A stretch of 64,000 nucleotides of DNA, from positions 1-64,000 of the forward strand of contig DAOUMU010000082.1 of NCBI GenBank assembly GCA_034409055.1, in the 5' to 3' direction. The notes beneath the pieces are model-generated. The model did no database searches. It worked only from the letters and a program-made list of their open reading frames with translations, and was not told the origin of the DNA. Below are positions 1 through 9,249 of the stretch, in pieces (positions within the stretch are counted from its first letter, which is position 1; the number at the start of each line of letters is the position of its first letter). A program made the translations under genes and the position numbers. This DNA is from DAOUMU01 sp034409055. GTDB lineage: Bacteria > Chloroflexota > Anaerolineae > 4572-78 > J111.

Positions 1-139
1 TAACGACCTCAAGGCTCATTTCCGAGGTCTGAAATATGTCACCGAAACATTAAAATTGCTTCCGCAAATGCCTGATCCTATTTTTATTCGACAAATTACC
101 GCCAATATTGCCCAAATTGGCAGTATCTATACCTCTTAA
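1..139 (+). CDS. C-terminal fragment of an unknown protein (cut by window edge)
   Basis: Reading frame 2 is open from the left edge to a TAA at 137-139, giving about 45 residues that end in IAQIGSIYTS. The start lies outside the window. The residue mix looks protein-like (charged, then a hydrophobic helix-like stretch), but I recognise no family. It could also be a chance open frame. The following 230 bases up to the next gene hold nothing I can name. Confidence 0.4.
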   Translation, partial: NDLKAHFRGLKYVTETLKLLPQMPDPIFIRQITANIAQIGSIYTS

Positions 140-373
140 ATGGCGAAGGTATTGTTTCATAGATGCTAATTTTGTAGAAATTGATTGGTGTTTTAAAGAA
201 AATTATAGCTGCGATTGATGGGCAGTAGCAAACCAGAATGGTTGCAGCGTTGGGCCGGTCCAAATTGGCGTTCGCCGGCCAATCATCAATCTGGCTTATC
301 ATAACAACACTTGGCGTATTCGTCCTTACAATTAGCTAAAGCCAACCTAAAGAAAAACTTAAAAGGAGATTCT

Positions 374-550
374 ATGAATCGCACTCAAATTTGGCACAAA
401 CGATTCAAGAAAAATTGGAAAATCTGGCTGGTGTCGTTGTTGCTGGCGTTAGTCCTTATTGGGCGGTTGGCCGCCTCAAGCAACCGGCTTCGGCAGCCGA
501 CGCCTGCGCCTAAACCGCCCATCACCGTCGAAGCAACGCGAATCCCGTGA
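374..550 (+). CDS. Small single-pass membrane protein, 58 aa
   Basis: I chose the ATG at 374 because AAAAGGAGA sits just upstream, and an upstream TTG in the same frame lacks such a site. The protein has a basic N-terminus (residues 1-16), one hydrophobic helix (about 18-32) and a Pro-rich tail ending in VEATRIP. This suggests a type II membrane mini-protein or an uncleaved signal anchor. I recognise no family. It lies 186 bp upstream of the NEW3/ABC operon in the same direction. Confidence 0.5.
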   Translation: MNRTQIWHKRFKKNWKIWLVSLLLALVLIGRLAASSNRLRQPTPAPKPPITVEATRIP

Positions 551-736
551 AACCGCTCTGGCCTGGCTTTAGTCAGGCTTAAGGAAATTGAAAGATTTTT
601 TTAAAGACAAATAGGGGCTAATTGGATTAGGATTAAGGATAGTTGGTATCTTCTCAAAATTGAAGAGGATAGGACTGACGATCCTTATCAAAATCAAGTT
701 CATTCTTATAGATATATTTTAAGGAGGATCCGAACA

Positions 737-1927
737 ATGAAACGTATTTGGCTGATGACCCTAATGTTGAGTTTACTGCTGGTGACAACGCTTTCTGTTG
801 GTACCGCACTGGCCCAGGGCGAAGACCCGCCACAAAAAGTTGCGGCGCTGCGTGATTTGACGTTTTTTACCCGCTATCCGGCCCAGGAGATGGCAATTGG
901 CGAGAATGTGACCTTTGATTTTACCCTGCGGACGCAAGCATTGCCCCAGACCGTGCGCCTTGAGGTTCAGAATTTGCCCGACCAATGGGTGGCCACCTTT
1001 AAAGGTGGCGGCCGGATTATTGAGTCGGCTTACGTTGAGCCGGAAAACGACACCAAAATTGATCTCAGGGTGGACCCGCCCAAAGATGTTGCGCCGGGCG
1101 CTTACACCTTTACCGTTATTGCCCGGGGCGAAAATGGGCAAGATGCCAAAATGCCCATTGAATTGACCGTAAAAGAGAAACTCCCCCCCAGCATGGAGTT
1201 TACCGTGGAATTACCCACCCTCAGAGGCGCGCCGGACACAACCTTCCGCTATAACGCCACCCTCAAAAACGAAGGGGATGAAGATTTAGCGGTGAATTTG
1301 CTGGCCGAAGCGCCGCCCGGCTTTCGGGTTGATTTCAAGCTCAGCGGGCAAGATGTGACCAGTATTCCCCTGGCCGCCAATGAGTCAAAACGGTTGAGTG
1401 TGGAAGTCAAAATGTTCCCCGAAATACCGGCCGGTTCCTATCCGGTAAAGATACTGGCTCAGGGTGGGGAGGTACAGGCCGGCACGTCGCTCACGGCTGA
1501 AGTGACCGGCGAGGTGGTTCTCAGTGTAACCGCGCCCGATGGGCGTCTCTCCGGCCAGGCTTACGTGGGCCAAACGACGCCACAAAAACTGGTTATTCAA
1601 AATACCGGCAGCGCGCCGGCCCATAATGTTGAATTGAGCGCCAGTTCACCCGCGGGTTGGGAGGTTAAATTTGACCCACCCGCACTGACCGAAATTGGGG
1701 CAGGCCAGGCGGCTGAAGTGACCGCTCAACTCACACCCGCCGACCAGGCTATCGCCGGGGATTACATGGTCACCGTTCGGGCCAAACCCGAAGATGGCGC
1801 TACTGAGTCCGCCGATTTCCGCATCACGGTGCTGACCTCAACCCTCTGGGGCATTGCCGGGGTGGGATTAATTGCGGTCGCAGTGCTGGTAGTTGGCCTG
1901 GCGGTGGTTCGGTTTGGTCGGCGTTAA
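737..1927 (+). CDS. NEW3-domain secreted membrane-anchored protein
   Basis: This 396-aa protein starts after a textbook ribosome binding site (AAGGAGG, 10 bases upstream). A signal peptide covers residues 1-27. Three Ig-like repeats follow that match the NEW3 (alpha-galactosidase-associated) type, with recurring APPGF, NTGSAPAHNV and PAGWEVKFDP motifs. A C-terminal transmembrane helix at about 370-392 is followed by RFGRR. The bulk should therefore sit outside the cell on one anchor. It lies about 100 bp upstream of an ABC ATPase and permease. NEW3 proteins often precede such pairs, so it may be an extracytoplasmic part of that exporter (inference). Confidence 0.85.
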   Translation: MKRIWLMTLMLSLLLVTTLSVGTALAQGEDPPQKVAALRDLTFFTRYPAQEMAIGENVTFDFTLRTQALPQTVRLEVQNLPDQWVATFKGGGRIIESAYVEPENDTKIDLRVDPPKDVAPGAYTFTVIARGENGQDAKMPIELTVKEKLPPSMEFTVELPTLRGAPDTTFRYNATLKNEGDEDLAVNLLAEAPPGFRVDFKLSGQDVTSIPLAANESKRLSVEVKMFPEIPAGSYPVKILAQGGEVQAGTSLTAEVTGEVVLSVTAPDGRLSGQAYVGQTTPQKLVIQNTGSAPAHNVELSASSPAGWEVKFDPPALTEIGAGQAAEVTAQLTPADQAIAGDYMVTVRAKPEDGATESADFRITVLTSTLWGIAGVGLIAVAVLVVGLAVVRFGRR

Positions 1928-1964
1928 GTGTTTGGATGGATGTTTGGGCGTGGCAAAAAAGTAA

Positions 1965-1993
1965 CGTAGGGACGGTTTATCACCGTTCCTACG
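1965..1993. repeat. Short palindromic repeat between NEW3 and ABC genes
   Basis: CGTAGGGACGGT and ACCGTTCCTACG are 12-bp arms with one mismatch around a 5-base loop. There is no T-run, so it is not a classical terminator. It resembles the TGTAGGG palindromes elsewhere in this window and may be a REP-like element. Confidence 0.55.
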
Positions 1994-2023
1994 CAGCCTA
2001 TCTACAAACCAGGGAGATGAATT

Positions 2024-2980
2024 ATGAGTGATATTGTGGTAAAAACCCAAGATTTGACCAAACATTACGGCAAATTTGTAGCGGTTGATAACCTGAACTT
2101 GACCATCCGGCAGGGTGAAGTTTTTGGCCTGCTCGGTCCCAACGGGGCCGGGAAAACGACCACCATTTTGATGCTGCTGGGCCTGACCGAACCGACGTCC
2201 GGCACGGTGCAAGTGTTAAATCTTGACCCAGCCCGCCGGCCGTTGAGCATCAAAGCGCGTGTGGGCTACTTGCCCGACCAGGTGGGATTTTACGAGGGGC
2301 TGACCGCTCGTGAAAACCTCAATTATATTGCCAAACTGAATGGCCTTCGCCGTGACGAGGCCAACCGGCGGATTGATGCGGTGTTGGCCCAAGTGGGCCT
2401 GGCTGAGGTGGCAAAGCAGCGGGTGGGCACTTTTTCACGGGGGATGCGCCAACGGTTGGGCGTCGCCGAAGTACTGCTCAAACAACCCCAACTCATCATT
2501 ACCGATGAGCCAACGCTGGGGCTTGACCCCGAGGCAGCGCGGGAGTTTTTGGGCCTTATCCGCCAACTCAAAGCCAATGGTATCACCATCTTGCTGTCCT
2601 CGCACCTGCTCTACCAGGTGCAGGCCGTATGTGACCGGGTAGGGCTTTTCCATCACGGCCAGATGGTGTTAGAGGGTACGGTCCCGGAACTGGCCCGGCA
2701 GGTGTTAGGGGGCGCATATCGCATTCATCTGGAAGCAAGCAATGGCGCCCACAAATTTGAAGACACCTTCCGCCATCTCAACGGAGTCATCCATGTCAAT
2801 CGCGTCAGGGCCAATCAATACGAATTGGAGGCCCAACGGGATTTACGGGCCGAAGCCGCCCGCGCCGTGGTTGAAGCCGGCGGGCAGTTGCTTTCGCTCA
2901 ATGTTGAACTGCCCGGCCTTGACGAAATTTACGCGCGTTATTTTCAGCAGGAGGTCAATCATGTCGGTACAACAGCTTAA
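2024..2980 (+). CDS. ABC transporter ATP-binding protein
   Basis: This 318-aa soluble ATPase has Walker A GPNGAGKTT near residues 39-47, a signature region FSRGMRQRLGVAE and Walker B LIITDEPTLGLDPEA, followed by a switch histidine (SSHLL). The order and length fit single-domain ABC-2 exporter ATPases of the CcmA/NosF type. A C-terminal region of about 90 residues follows the nucleotide-binding domain, as is common in that group. The stop overlaps the next gene by 20 bp, which indicates translational coupling. The substrate cannot be read from the sequence. Confidence 0.92.
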   Translation: MSDIVVKTQDLTKHYGKFVAVDNLNLTIRQGEVFGLLGPNGAGKTTTILMLLGLTEPTSGTVQVLNLDPARRPLSIKARVGYLPDQVGFYEGLTARENLNYIAKLNGLRRDEANRRIDAVLAQVGLAEVAKQRVGTFSRGMRQRLGVAEVLLKQPQLIITDEPTLGLDPEAAREFLGLIRQLKANGITILLSSHLLYQVQAVCDRVGLFHHGQMVLEGTVPELARQVLGGAYRIHLEASNGAHKFEDTFRHLNGVIHVNRVRANQYELEAQRDLRAEAARAVVEAGGQLLSLNVELPGLDEIYARYFQQEVNHVGTTA

Positions 2981-3986
2981 ACAAGAGGGCCAGGCGACCA
3001 TGCAGTTGGCCCAACCACAAACTCAGCAAGTGCAGGTAAAAGAAGGCTCGCCCTGGGTTGGCCTGTGGGCGGTGGTGGCCAAAGAAATGGCCGACTCCCT
3101 GACCAGCGTGCGGATGCTTATTTTGGAATTGCTGATTGTGTTCACCGCCGTGGGCACGGTGTATGCGGCCACACAAACGCTGCGGGATAGCGCCGGTCAG
3201 AACCGGTTTCTTTTTCTAAGACTGTTTACCACCGGCCACGACCCCATTCCGGCGTTTGTTGGGTTTTTGGGGTTTCTGGTACCGCTATTGGCCATTGCCC
3301 TGGCTTTTGATTCCATCAACGGCGAGTTCAACCAACGCACTATGTCTAAGATGCTGGCGCAGCCTATCTACCGCGATGCTTTGTTGCTGGGCAAGTTCCT
3401 GGCCGGGTTGTTCACGCTGGCCTTGGCTCTAATGGCTATATGGCTGCTGATTATGGGGCTGGGCATTATCCGCCTGGGGATTCCGCCCAGCGGCGAAGAG
3501 GTGGCCCGCAGCCTGTGGTTCTTGGTGATGACCATCTTTTACGGCGGTATCTGGCTGGCGCTGGCAATGTTTTTCTCAATCATCTTCCGCCAACCGGCCA
3601 CCGCTGCGCTGGCCTCCATTGCGGTCTGGCTCTTCTTCACCGTTTTTTGGAGTATTACGGCCCAATTGCTAGCCCAAACCCTGCGCCCGGTTCAGCCCGG
3701 CTTTCCGCAGTCGGTGCTGGCCCAGGCCCAATTGGAACTGGCCTTAACCCGGTTATCACCCAACACCCTCTATGTAGAAACCACGGTGGCCCTGCTTAAT
3801 CCGGCCGTTCGTTCCCTGGGCTTGGTGTTACCCATGCAACTGCAAGGCGCTCTCATGGGTGCGCCACTGCCGTTGAGCCAGAGTTTGCTACTGATCTGGC
3901 CCAATCTGACCGGCCTGGTCGCGGCCACTATTCTGCTGTTTGCGGCAAGTTACGTTATTTTCCAGCGGCGCGAAATTCGGGCTTGA
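2961..3986 (+). CDS. ABC-2 type transporter permease
   Basis: I place the start at ATG 2961 (341 aa) behind CAGGAGG. An open frame extends further upstream but only runs antiparallel to the ATPase coding sequence. A cytoplasmic N-terminus of about 35 residues is followed by six predicted membrane helices (about 45-65, 95-120, 145-170, 185-215, 225-250 and 310-330), and the protein ends with FQRREIRA. Topology and context match NosY/ABC-2 permeases. With the preceding ATPase and the NEW3 protein it forms one transport unit. Confidence 0.88.
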   Translation: MSVQQLKQEGQATMQLAQPQTQQVQVKEGSPWVGLWAVVAKEMADSLTSVRMLILELLIVFTAVGTVYAATQTLRDSAGQNRFLFLRLFTTGHDPIPAFVGFLGFLVPLLAIALAFDSINGEFNQRTMSKMLAQPIYRDALLLGKFLAGLFTLALALMAIWLLIMGLGIIRLGIPPSGEEVARSLWFLVMTIFYGGIWLALAMFFSIIFRQPATAALASIAVWLFFTVFWSITAQLLAQTLRPVQPGFPQSVLAQAQLELALTRLSPNTLYVETTVALLNPAVRSLGLVLPMQLQGALMGAPLPLSQSLLLIWPNLTGLVAATILLFAASYVIFQRREIRA

Positions 3987-3999
3987 TGACAACAAACAT

Positions 4000-4040
4000 A
4001 ATAGCAGGGCAAGGACGAATCTTCTTGCCCTGCTATTTTT
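4000..4040 (+). terminator. Rho-independent terminator of the ABC operon
   Basis: A perfect 13-bp stem, ATAGCAGGGCAAG with CTTGCCCTGCTAT, encloses a 10-base loop and is followed by TTTTT. It sits 14 bp after the permease stop. Confidence 0.9.
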
Positions 4041-4158
4041 GTCTTGAAAACAACCCTCATCAACCACCAGCGTTTCCGCGCCTCCTACCCGTAGCTGAAT
4101 AGTAACTACCTGCGTTGGCAAAATCCATTGTAATTCTAACAAAAATCTAGCACAAAAC

Positions 4159-4291
4159 TGTAGGGGGCAAGATGATGTTAAACACTAAGTGCTCCCGCCA
4201 GATTGCCAAATCCGGCGATTGTGCCCCATTATGGCCCGGATTTGTCAATCCGGGCCGAGCGAAGGTGTTCACTATGTTGTTGACTACTACA
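4159..4291 (-). repeat. MITE-like palindromic repeat, family 1, copy A
   Basis: This 133-bp element is bounded by TGTAGGGGGCAA and an imperfect inverted copy ending CTACA. Its interior is itself palindromic (GATTGCCAAATCCGG and relatives). Its reverse complement aligns almost end to end with 20833-20967. No coding capacity is visible. I see no clear target duplication at this copy. The rest of the gap to 4588 holds a GACCGTC/GACCGTTG minisatellite-like stretch near 4347-4380. Confidence 0.75.
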
Positions 4292-4503
4292 TTTTCAGGC
4301 AGATTTGCTAACAAATCCCCTGGGCATTGAAAGAGGGCTTACCATCAACGACCGTCAACCGTCGACCGTTGACCGCCGAAACATATCTTTATCACCCGCA
4401 TTAATCGTTCGTCGTCGCGGACTCTGGCCGAGGCCAATGGTGAGGCTCAACTTCCACTCCTTATTGCCCAGCTCAAAAGCCATATACAATTTGGCTCCAG
4501 TTG

Positions 4504-4512
4504 TGCTATAAT
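4504..4512 (+). promoter_or_regulatory. Extended -10 promoter for the restriction-modification gene
   Basis: TGCTATAAT is a consensus extended -10 (TGN plus TATAAT) lying 76 bp before the ATG of the restriction enzyme. No good -35 box is at the proper distance, which is common for extended -10 promoters. Confidence 0.5.
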
Positions 4513-4588
4513 GTGTATTGTGATCGTTGGGTAGATTGATTCACCCCACATTCTTGCAGAAAATCCCTTCCAAGTTTAAAATTAAATT

Positions 4589-7500
4589 ATGTCCACAATA
4601 TCACCAGAACAAGCAAAAGCAAAGCTCCAAAAGCTAATTGAAAACTACCGTAGTTTGAGCCAGCCAGAGACACAGAGTGAAGCTAATGTCCGGGCAAATT
4701 TTGTTGATCCGTTATTTGAGATATTAGGCTGGCCAGTTCACAACCCCATTTTCTACAATAGAGAGGAGTTTGTGCGGGGCGCGGGATTTGCCGACATTGC
4801 GTTGAAAGTTGATCCTAACGCTGATCCCCCCTTGATTTTTGTTGAGGCGAAGCGGTTCGGAGCCATTGAGTCCCTCGACCGAGTTCAAAATAGGCGTAAT
4901 CGTTCTATCGCACAGCTTCGGTTGCAATTGCCGGGAATGTCGGTAGACCGAACGCGTGAAGAACAACAAGCAATTAACTACGCTTATCAAAATGGAATGC
5001 GCTGGGCCGTTTTGACCAATTTTGAGCATTTTCGGCTATTCAACGCCCGGCGGGACACACTTGTACTGAGTTTTGATAGTCCCGAAGAATTACTGGAACG
5101 GTTTGAGGAGCTTTGGCAACTGGCGTTTTCTGAGGTTCAGCAGGGGAGTCTGGAAGCCTTACGGGGCCATCGTGAACGGCTTGACATTGATGAAGAATAC
5201 TTACGATTAATCAATGAATGGCGGTTGCGGTTAGGGCAAGACATTGTTTCACACCGCGAGAATCGTATCCTTCTTGAAGACCACGAGACTGGCGAAATTG
5301 ATGTTTACAAATTGCGGGATGTTGTACAACGTATTCTGGATAGGTTAGTTGTCATTCGTTACGCGGAAGACCGGTTGGTTATAAAAGCAGACCAATTACG
5401 CACAATTCTGGAAATTCGGGAGAGAATGGATTATGGCCTTCCTCTACTTGACCAAATCCGCCATTTTTTCCAACAGTTCAATGTGCGTCACAATGGTGCT
5501 CTATTTACCGAACATTTATGTGACCGAATGACGGTCAGTGAAGATGTTCTTCACGCTATCATTTTGAATCTATATGATGCCCGTTTCCGTGCTATGTCGG
5601 CGGACATTATGGGCAACACTTACGAGCAATATTTGGGTCAAACGTTGGCTATTGAACAAAATACTGTTCAAGCGGTTGACAACCTGGAGACACGCAAGGC
5701 GCAGGGAAGCTATTACACGCCAGAATATATTGTGAGGTATATTGTTGACCAAACGTTGGGTCGTTATCTTTATGCAACAGAGAACGGTCGTCCTGATGGT
5801 GTACCTATTTCTGATCAATCGCGCAAAGGGTTAGAGGATATTGACGGGTCAAATGGCCAGCCTCCGCTTACGATTTTAGACCCCGCTTGCGGGTCCGGTA
5901 GTTTCTTAATGAATGCCTATCACGTTCTGGAAGAATTTTATTCATCAGAAATCAACCGGATAACAGCCGAACGTGACGCACGCTTCCAAGAACTTGCCAC
6001 TGAAGGCTTATCACCCATTGATATACAAATAGAGCTGGTGGGCTATAAACAACGTTTGGAGGGATTGCAGGATTACAAAAACCAGATTCTTGAACGCCAT
6101 TTATATGGACTGGACCTTGATCCTCAGGCGGCTGAGTTGGCGGCTGTGAATTTAATGTTGCGGGCGATGACCAGAGATATGCGTCTGCCCCTGATTTTAA
6201 ATCAAAACGTCAAAGTAGGGCACGCGCTATTAAGTGGAACAGCATTGCGCGGCGAACAAGCTCAAGCGGCTTACGCACCTTATGCCACCCAACTGGCCGA
6301 ACTGCGAAGATTACGTCTGGCCCAGCAGGGTGTTGCTCAAGATACTCGACATCCGATTGAGTTGCAGGGTGAATTTGAAAGATTGGCTAATGAAATTAAT
6401 GATAGACTGAATCAAAATTTGTCAACTTATTTTGATGACGAGGTTTTCGCAAAGCGTCCTTTCAACTGGATTGTAGAATTTCCCGAAATTTTTGTAGATG
6501 AAACGGGTAATCTCAAAGAAGATGGTGGATTCACCTTTGTTATCGGTAATCCGCCTTACCTGAGCGTCGATGATACTTACGGGCAGAACTCACCGGATGC
6601 CGCCTATCTTAAAGTCGCATTTTCTGATATTTGGGCCGGCAAGAGCGATGTTTACTACTATTTCATTCGTCGGGCGCTATCTCTGCTTGTGCCTCGCGGA
6701 CAGCTTGGATTTATTACAGCCCGTTATTACCTTGAAGCCTATTATGCCAGTAAACTGCGTCAAGTGATATTGGATGAAGCGGTGATCCGGCAAGTGGTAG
6801 ACTTTGGCAATTACACTGTATTTGTTCGAGTAGGGACAAAAACGTGCATTACCTTGCTTCAACGTGAAGCCGATGCAGTGGTACGAACGGATAATCACTT
6901 GCTGTTTGACCGCGCACTACACAAGAATATAGATGTGTTAGCCTTCCTCAATACATTTCGCGAAACAACCCATACTTTCCAGCAGGCAGATCTTGATGCC
7001 GATAGCTGGAATTTATATGGTCAAACAGTGGCCCAAGTCATTCAGAAGACAGATGACGGCGCAATACCATTAGGCGAACTGACTTTCATTGGGCAAGGAA
7101 TGCAAACCGGACGAAATCCTGTATTTGTTGTGAACAAGGCTACGTTAGACCGCTACCAAATAGAGCCGGAACTCATACGAAAAACCATCAAAAACCAGGA
7201 TATTACGTCCTATAATCTTGGTTTTCGTGGTTTGTACCTGATTTATCCCGAAGAGGTTGAAAGCCTGGATGATTACCCACAGGCAAAAGCCTATTTGGAG
7301 CAACACCGTGAAACTCTCGAAGACCGGGCAGCTTTTAAACGTGGCGATTGTGAGTGGTGGCGGTTTGCCTGGCCGTTGCATAAGGAAAGATATAATTCTG
7401 CCAAAATTGTTACACCATTTATTGCGCCTAAAAATCGATTTGCGCTTGACACTACGACAGACTATGTTGGCTTAACCGACACTTATGCTATTTTTGGAAC

Positions 7501-8338
7501 GGATGATTCGCCGGATTTGCGTTACCTTCTGGCGCTACTCAATTCTAAGTTGCTTAATTTTCGTTTCCGTTATATTGGTAAAGCTAAAGACTACCGTTAC
7601 GAGTATTTTGAGAACGGATTGATCAAAATTCCCATCCGCCTTGCCGATGAAGCAGCTACTCAAGAAATTATCAATTTAACTCAAAGAATGCTCGATCTCC
7701 ACTTCATCCGGCAAACAATAATAAATGAATTTGCTGAGGCATTGAAAGCCACCGTTTACACAAATCGAGATTTTTATAGAGCATACTATAACCATAGTGA
7801 ATATAGAGGTCATTCAATTCATCGGGTTGGTTCTGCTGATGCAAACGCAAGAGGTACGGTGACCGGTATGACTGCGGTTGAGCAATCCACACACCTTGTA
7901 ATACGCATCACAGAGGATATAGTAGGCGAAATACCACTAATCACTTTTCATATTCCTGACAACGATTTTCGCCGGTTTCTACTGTTGGCAATTCGTGTCG
8001 AATTATTTGTCAATCAGCGTAAACAAATATGGGCACGAGGGCGGCTTTTGCCAGGGGTGTTAGGAGCTTTAAAAATTCCAGTACTGGTGGACGCTTCTGC
8101 ATCAGGCAATATTGCAAAAATTCAGGAACTAATAGAGGAAGTACGGCATCGTGTCACCTTGCGTGTAGATGAGGAATTGGGAGAACACGTAACACAGTTA
8201 GATGATGTTTTAGCTCTCGGTGATATTGAGTCAGAAATAGCCGATATTGACCAACGAATAGACGAAATAGTCTATGGCATCTATGGTATTCATTCACAAG
8301 AGGAAATTCAGTTGATTGACAGTATTTTATCCAGTTGA
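4589..8338 (+). CDS. Type IIG-like restriction-modification enzyme (nuclease + N6-adenine methylase)
   Basis: This 1249-aa single polypeptide should carry both cleavage and methylation. The N-terminus resembles HsdR-N/PD-(D/E)xK nucleases: D69 in GFADIAL, then E86-A-K88 in IFVEAK. Adenine-methylase motif I (ILDPACGSGSF) lies at about 429-439 and motif IV NPPY at about 654-657. The C-terminal 450 residues resemble TaqI/Eco57I-type target recognition regions (TFIGQGMQTGRN, LLALLNSKLLNF). All key residues are intact, so it is probably active. No separate specificity or methylase gene is adjacent, as expected for type IIG. AT-richer codon use than its neighbours and the adjoining toxin-antitoxin debris suggest a horizontally acquired defence spot (inference). 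The start ATG is preceded only by a weak site. Confidence 0.9.
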   Translation: MSTISPEQAKAKLQKLIENYRSLSQPETQSEANVRANFVDPLFEILGWPVHNPIFYNREEFVRGAGFADIALKVDPNADPPLIFVEAKRFGAIESLDRVQNRRNRSIAQLRLQLPGMSVDRTREEQQAINYAYQNGMRWAVLTNFEHFRLFNARRDTLVLSFDSPEELLERFEELWQLAFSEVQQGSLEALRGHRERLDIDEEYLRLINEWRLRLGQDIVSHRENRILLEDHETGEIDVYKLRDVVQRILDRLVVIRYAEDRLVIKADQLRTILEIRERMDYGLPLLDQIRHFFQQFNVRHNGALFTEHLCDRMTVSEDVLHAIILNLYDARFRAMSADIMGNTYEQYLGQTLAIEQNTVQAVDNLETRKAQGSYYTPEYIVRYIVDQTLGRYLYATENGRPDGVPISDQSRKGLEDIDGSNGQPPLTILDPACGSGSFLMNAYHVLEEFYSSEINRITAERDARFQELATEGLSPIDIQIELVGYKQRLEGLQDYKNQILERHLYGLDLDPQAAELAAVNLMLRAMTRDMRLPLILNQNVKVGHALLSGTALRGEQAQAAYAPYATQLAELRRLRLAQQGVAQDTRHPIELQGEFERLANEINDRLNQNLSTYFDDEVFAKRPFNWIVEFPEIFVDETGNLKEDGGFTFVIGNPPYLSVDDTYGQNSPDAAYLKVAFSDIWAGKSDVYYYFIRRALSLLVPRGQLGFITARYYLEAYYASKLRQVILDEAVIRQVVDFGNYTVFVRVGTKTCITLLQREADAVVRTDNHLLFDRALHKNIDVLAFLNTFRETTHTFQQADLDADSWNLYGQTVAQVIQKTDDGAIPLGELTFIGQGMQTGRNPVFVVNKATLDRYQIEPELIRKTIKNQDITSYNLGFRGLYLIYPEEVESLDDYPQAKAYLEQHRETLEDRAAFKRGDCEWWRFAWPLHKERYNSAKIVTPFIAPKNRFALDTTTDYVGLTDTYAIFGTDDSPDLRYLLALLNSKLLNFRFRYIGKAKDYRYEYFENGLIKIPIRLADEAATQEIINLTQRMLDLHFIRQTIINEFAEALKATVYTNRDFYRAYYNHSEYRGHSIHRVGSADANARGTVTGMTAVEQSTHLVIRITEDIVGEIPLITFHIPDNDFRRFLLLAIRVELFVNQRKQIWARGRLLPGVLGALKIPVLVDASASGNIAKIQELIEEVRHRVTLRVDEELGEHVTQLDDVLALGDIESEIADIDQRIDEIVYGIYGIHSQEEIQLIDSILSS

Positions 8339-8357
8339 AGTTGCACTAAATAAATCG

Positions 8358-8483
8358 GGGGGGTTTCATTTATTTTAGAGAGAGGAGCACCCAAGGGGCA
8401 TAAATCAGCACGCCCACGCGCAGCTCCGTTTGGCACGTGGGCGTGCCAAACTCCTCATAGCCCAAACCATTTGAAACACACCC
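8358..8483. mobile_element. MITE-like element with 10-bp target duplication
   Basis: A 126-bp non-coding element starts GGGGGGTTTCA and ends TGAAACACACCC, which are imperfect terminal inverted repeats. The 10-bp direct repeat AAATAAATCG flanks it exactly (8348-8357 and 8484-8493). The interior holds a stem of GCACGCCCACG with CGTGGGCGTGC. Similar termini (GGGTGC[AG]TTTCA) recur near 17500 and 44413. Confidence 0.65.
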
Positions 8484-8484
8484 A

Positions 8485-8664
8485 AATAAATCGTTACAAA
8501 TCTGCCCGTTAGGCCAAATCTATTCAGCTTTAGCTTACTATTGGGATCACCAAGAAGAACTTGATCAAGATATTGAACGTCGGCTTCAACGTGTTGACCA
8601 AATTCAACAAAGGCTGAAACCTACACCTCTTAAGGACCGTTTAAAAGCCAAAGGGGTAATTTGA
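8485..8664 (+). pseudogene. DUF433-type antitoxin remnant
   Basis: An open frame without a start codon encodes LGQIYSALAYYWDHQEELDQ and a charged C-terminal part ending DRLKAKGVI. This matches the C-terminal half of DUF433 proteins, which act as antitoxins to DUF5615 PIN-like toxins. The N-terminal half, with its helix-turn-helix-like region, is missing. The stop overlaps the toxin fragment that follows, which is the usual operon layout. Confidence 0.6.
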
Positions 8665-8729
8665 TAGCCATAGCCTTGTATATGGATCATCAGGTTCCAC
8701 GTGCGATTACTGTTGGGCTTCGTATTTGA
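8661..8729 (+). pseudogene. DUF5615 PIN-like toxin fragment
   Basis: The frame begins TTG overlapping the DUF433 stop and reads IALYMDHQVPRAITVGLR, then stops after about 22 codons. This is the N-terminal beta strand and acidic motif (MDHQVP) of DUF5615 toxins. The remaining 80 or so residues are absent, so the toxin is dead. Together with the preceding fragment it is a decayed toxin-antitoxin pair next to the restriction enzyme. Confidence 0.55.
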
Positions 8730-8791
8730 CAAAGTTAAAGCCTTTAGCTATCATTTTTCGGGTTTAAAAAATGTTAATGCCTCGGTAGTCA

Positions 8792-9136
8792 ATGGCGAAA
8801 ACAGAGGGCACGAGTAAAATTCAGGAGGTAAAAGTGTTAAAGAAAAAGTTTTTCAAAAATAAGCCAACGTGTCAGGTCACCTTTCAATTGCCGGAGGAAA
8901 TTAAAGCCGAAAAGGCCAGCCTGGTGGGTGAGTTTAACAGTTGGGACGAGCAGGCGACCCCGCTCAAGAAAGTCAAGAGCGTCTGGAAAACCACGCTCGA
9001 ATTGGAACAGGGTCGGGAGTACCAGTTCCGTTATCTGGTGAACGGTAACGAATGGCACAATGATGAAGCCGCCGACAAATATGTTCCTAACAATGTCGAG
9101 GGCGATAATTCAGTAGTAGTGACATCTAAAAATTAA
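8792..9136 (+). CDS. CBM48/AMPK-type glycogen-binding-fold protein
   Basis: This 114-aa protein is essentially one isoamylase early-set (E-set, CBM48-like) domain. The motifs VGEFNSWDEQATPLKK, W in SVWKTTLELE, YQFRYLVNG and EWHNDEAADK follow the order seen in AMP-kinase beta carbohydrate-binding modules. A basic N-terminal tail of about 25 residues precedes it. No enzyme domain is attached. Such stand-alone modules may bind glycogen or regulate glycogen enzymes (inference from family). A strong terminator follows directly. Confidence 0.85.
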   Translation: MAKTEGTSKIQEVKVLKKKFFKNKPTCQVTFQLPEEIKAEKASLVGEFNSWDEQATPLKKVKSVWKTTLELEQGREYQFRYLVNGNEWHNDEAADKYVPNNVEGDNSVVVTSKN

Positions 9137-9170
9137 CAGCGAGGGTAACTACCACTGAGCGAGGAAGAAA

Positions 9171-9217
9171 GCATCTCATCGTGGCTTGACATCAAGATAA
9201 CGATGAGATGCTTTTTT
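9171..9217 (+). terminator. Rho-independent terminator after the CBM48 gene
   Basis: GCATCTCATCG and CGATGAGATGC form an 11-bp stem followed by six T residues. It separates the CBM48 gene from the hydantoinase operon and argues against a start codon for the next gene inside the T-run. Confidence 0.85.
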
Positions 9218-9249
9218 ATTTGGCATGGTTCGAAAGGAGCGAACCAATT

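Noticed and set aside
238..336. Possible 32-aa membrane peptide after the first partial gene
   Set aside because: No ribosome binding site and no conserved pattern; a hydrophobic run alone is too weak.
2742..2960. 73-codon N-terminal extension of the ABC permease
   Set aside because: It is out-of-phase translation of the ATPase gene. The ATG at 2961 has a good ribosome binding site and gives the normal length.
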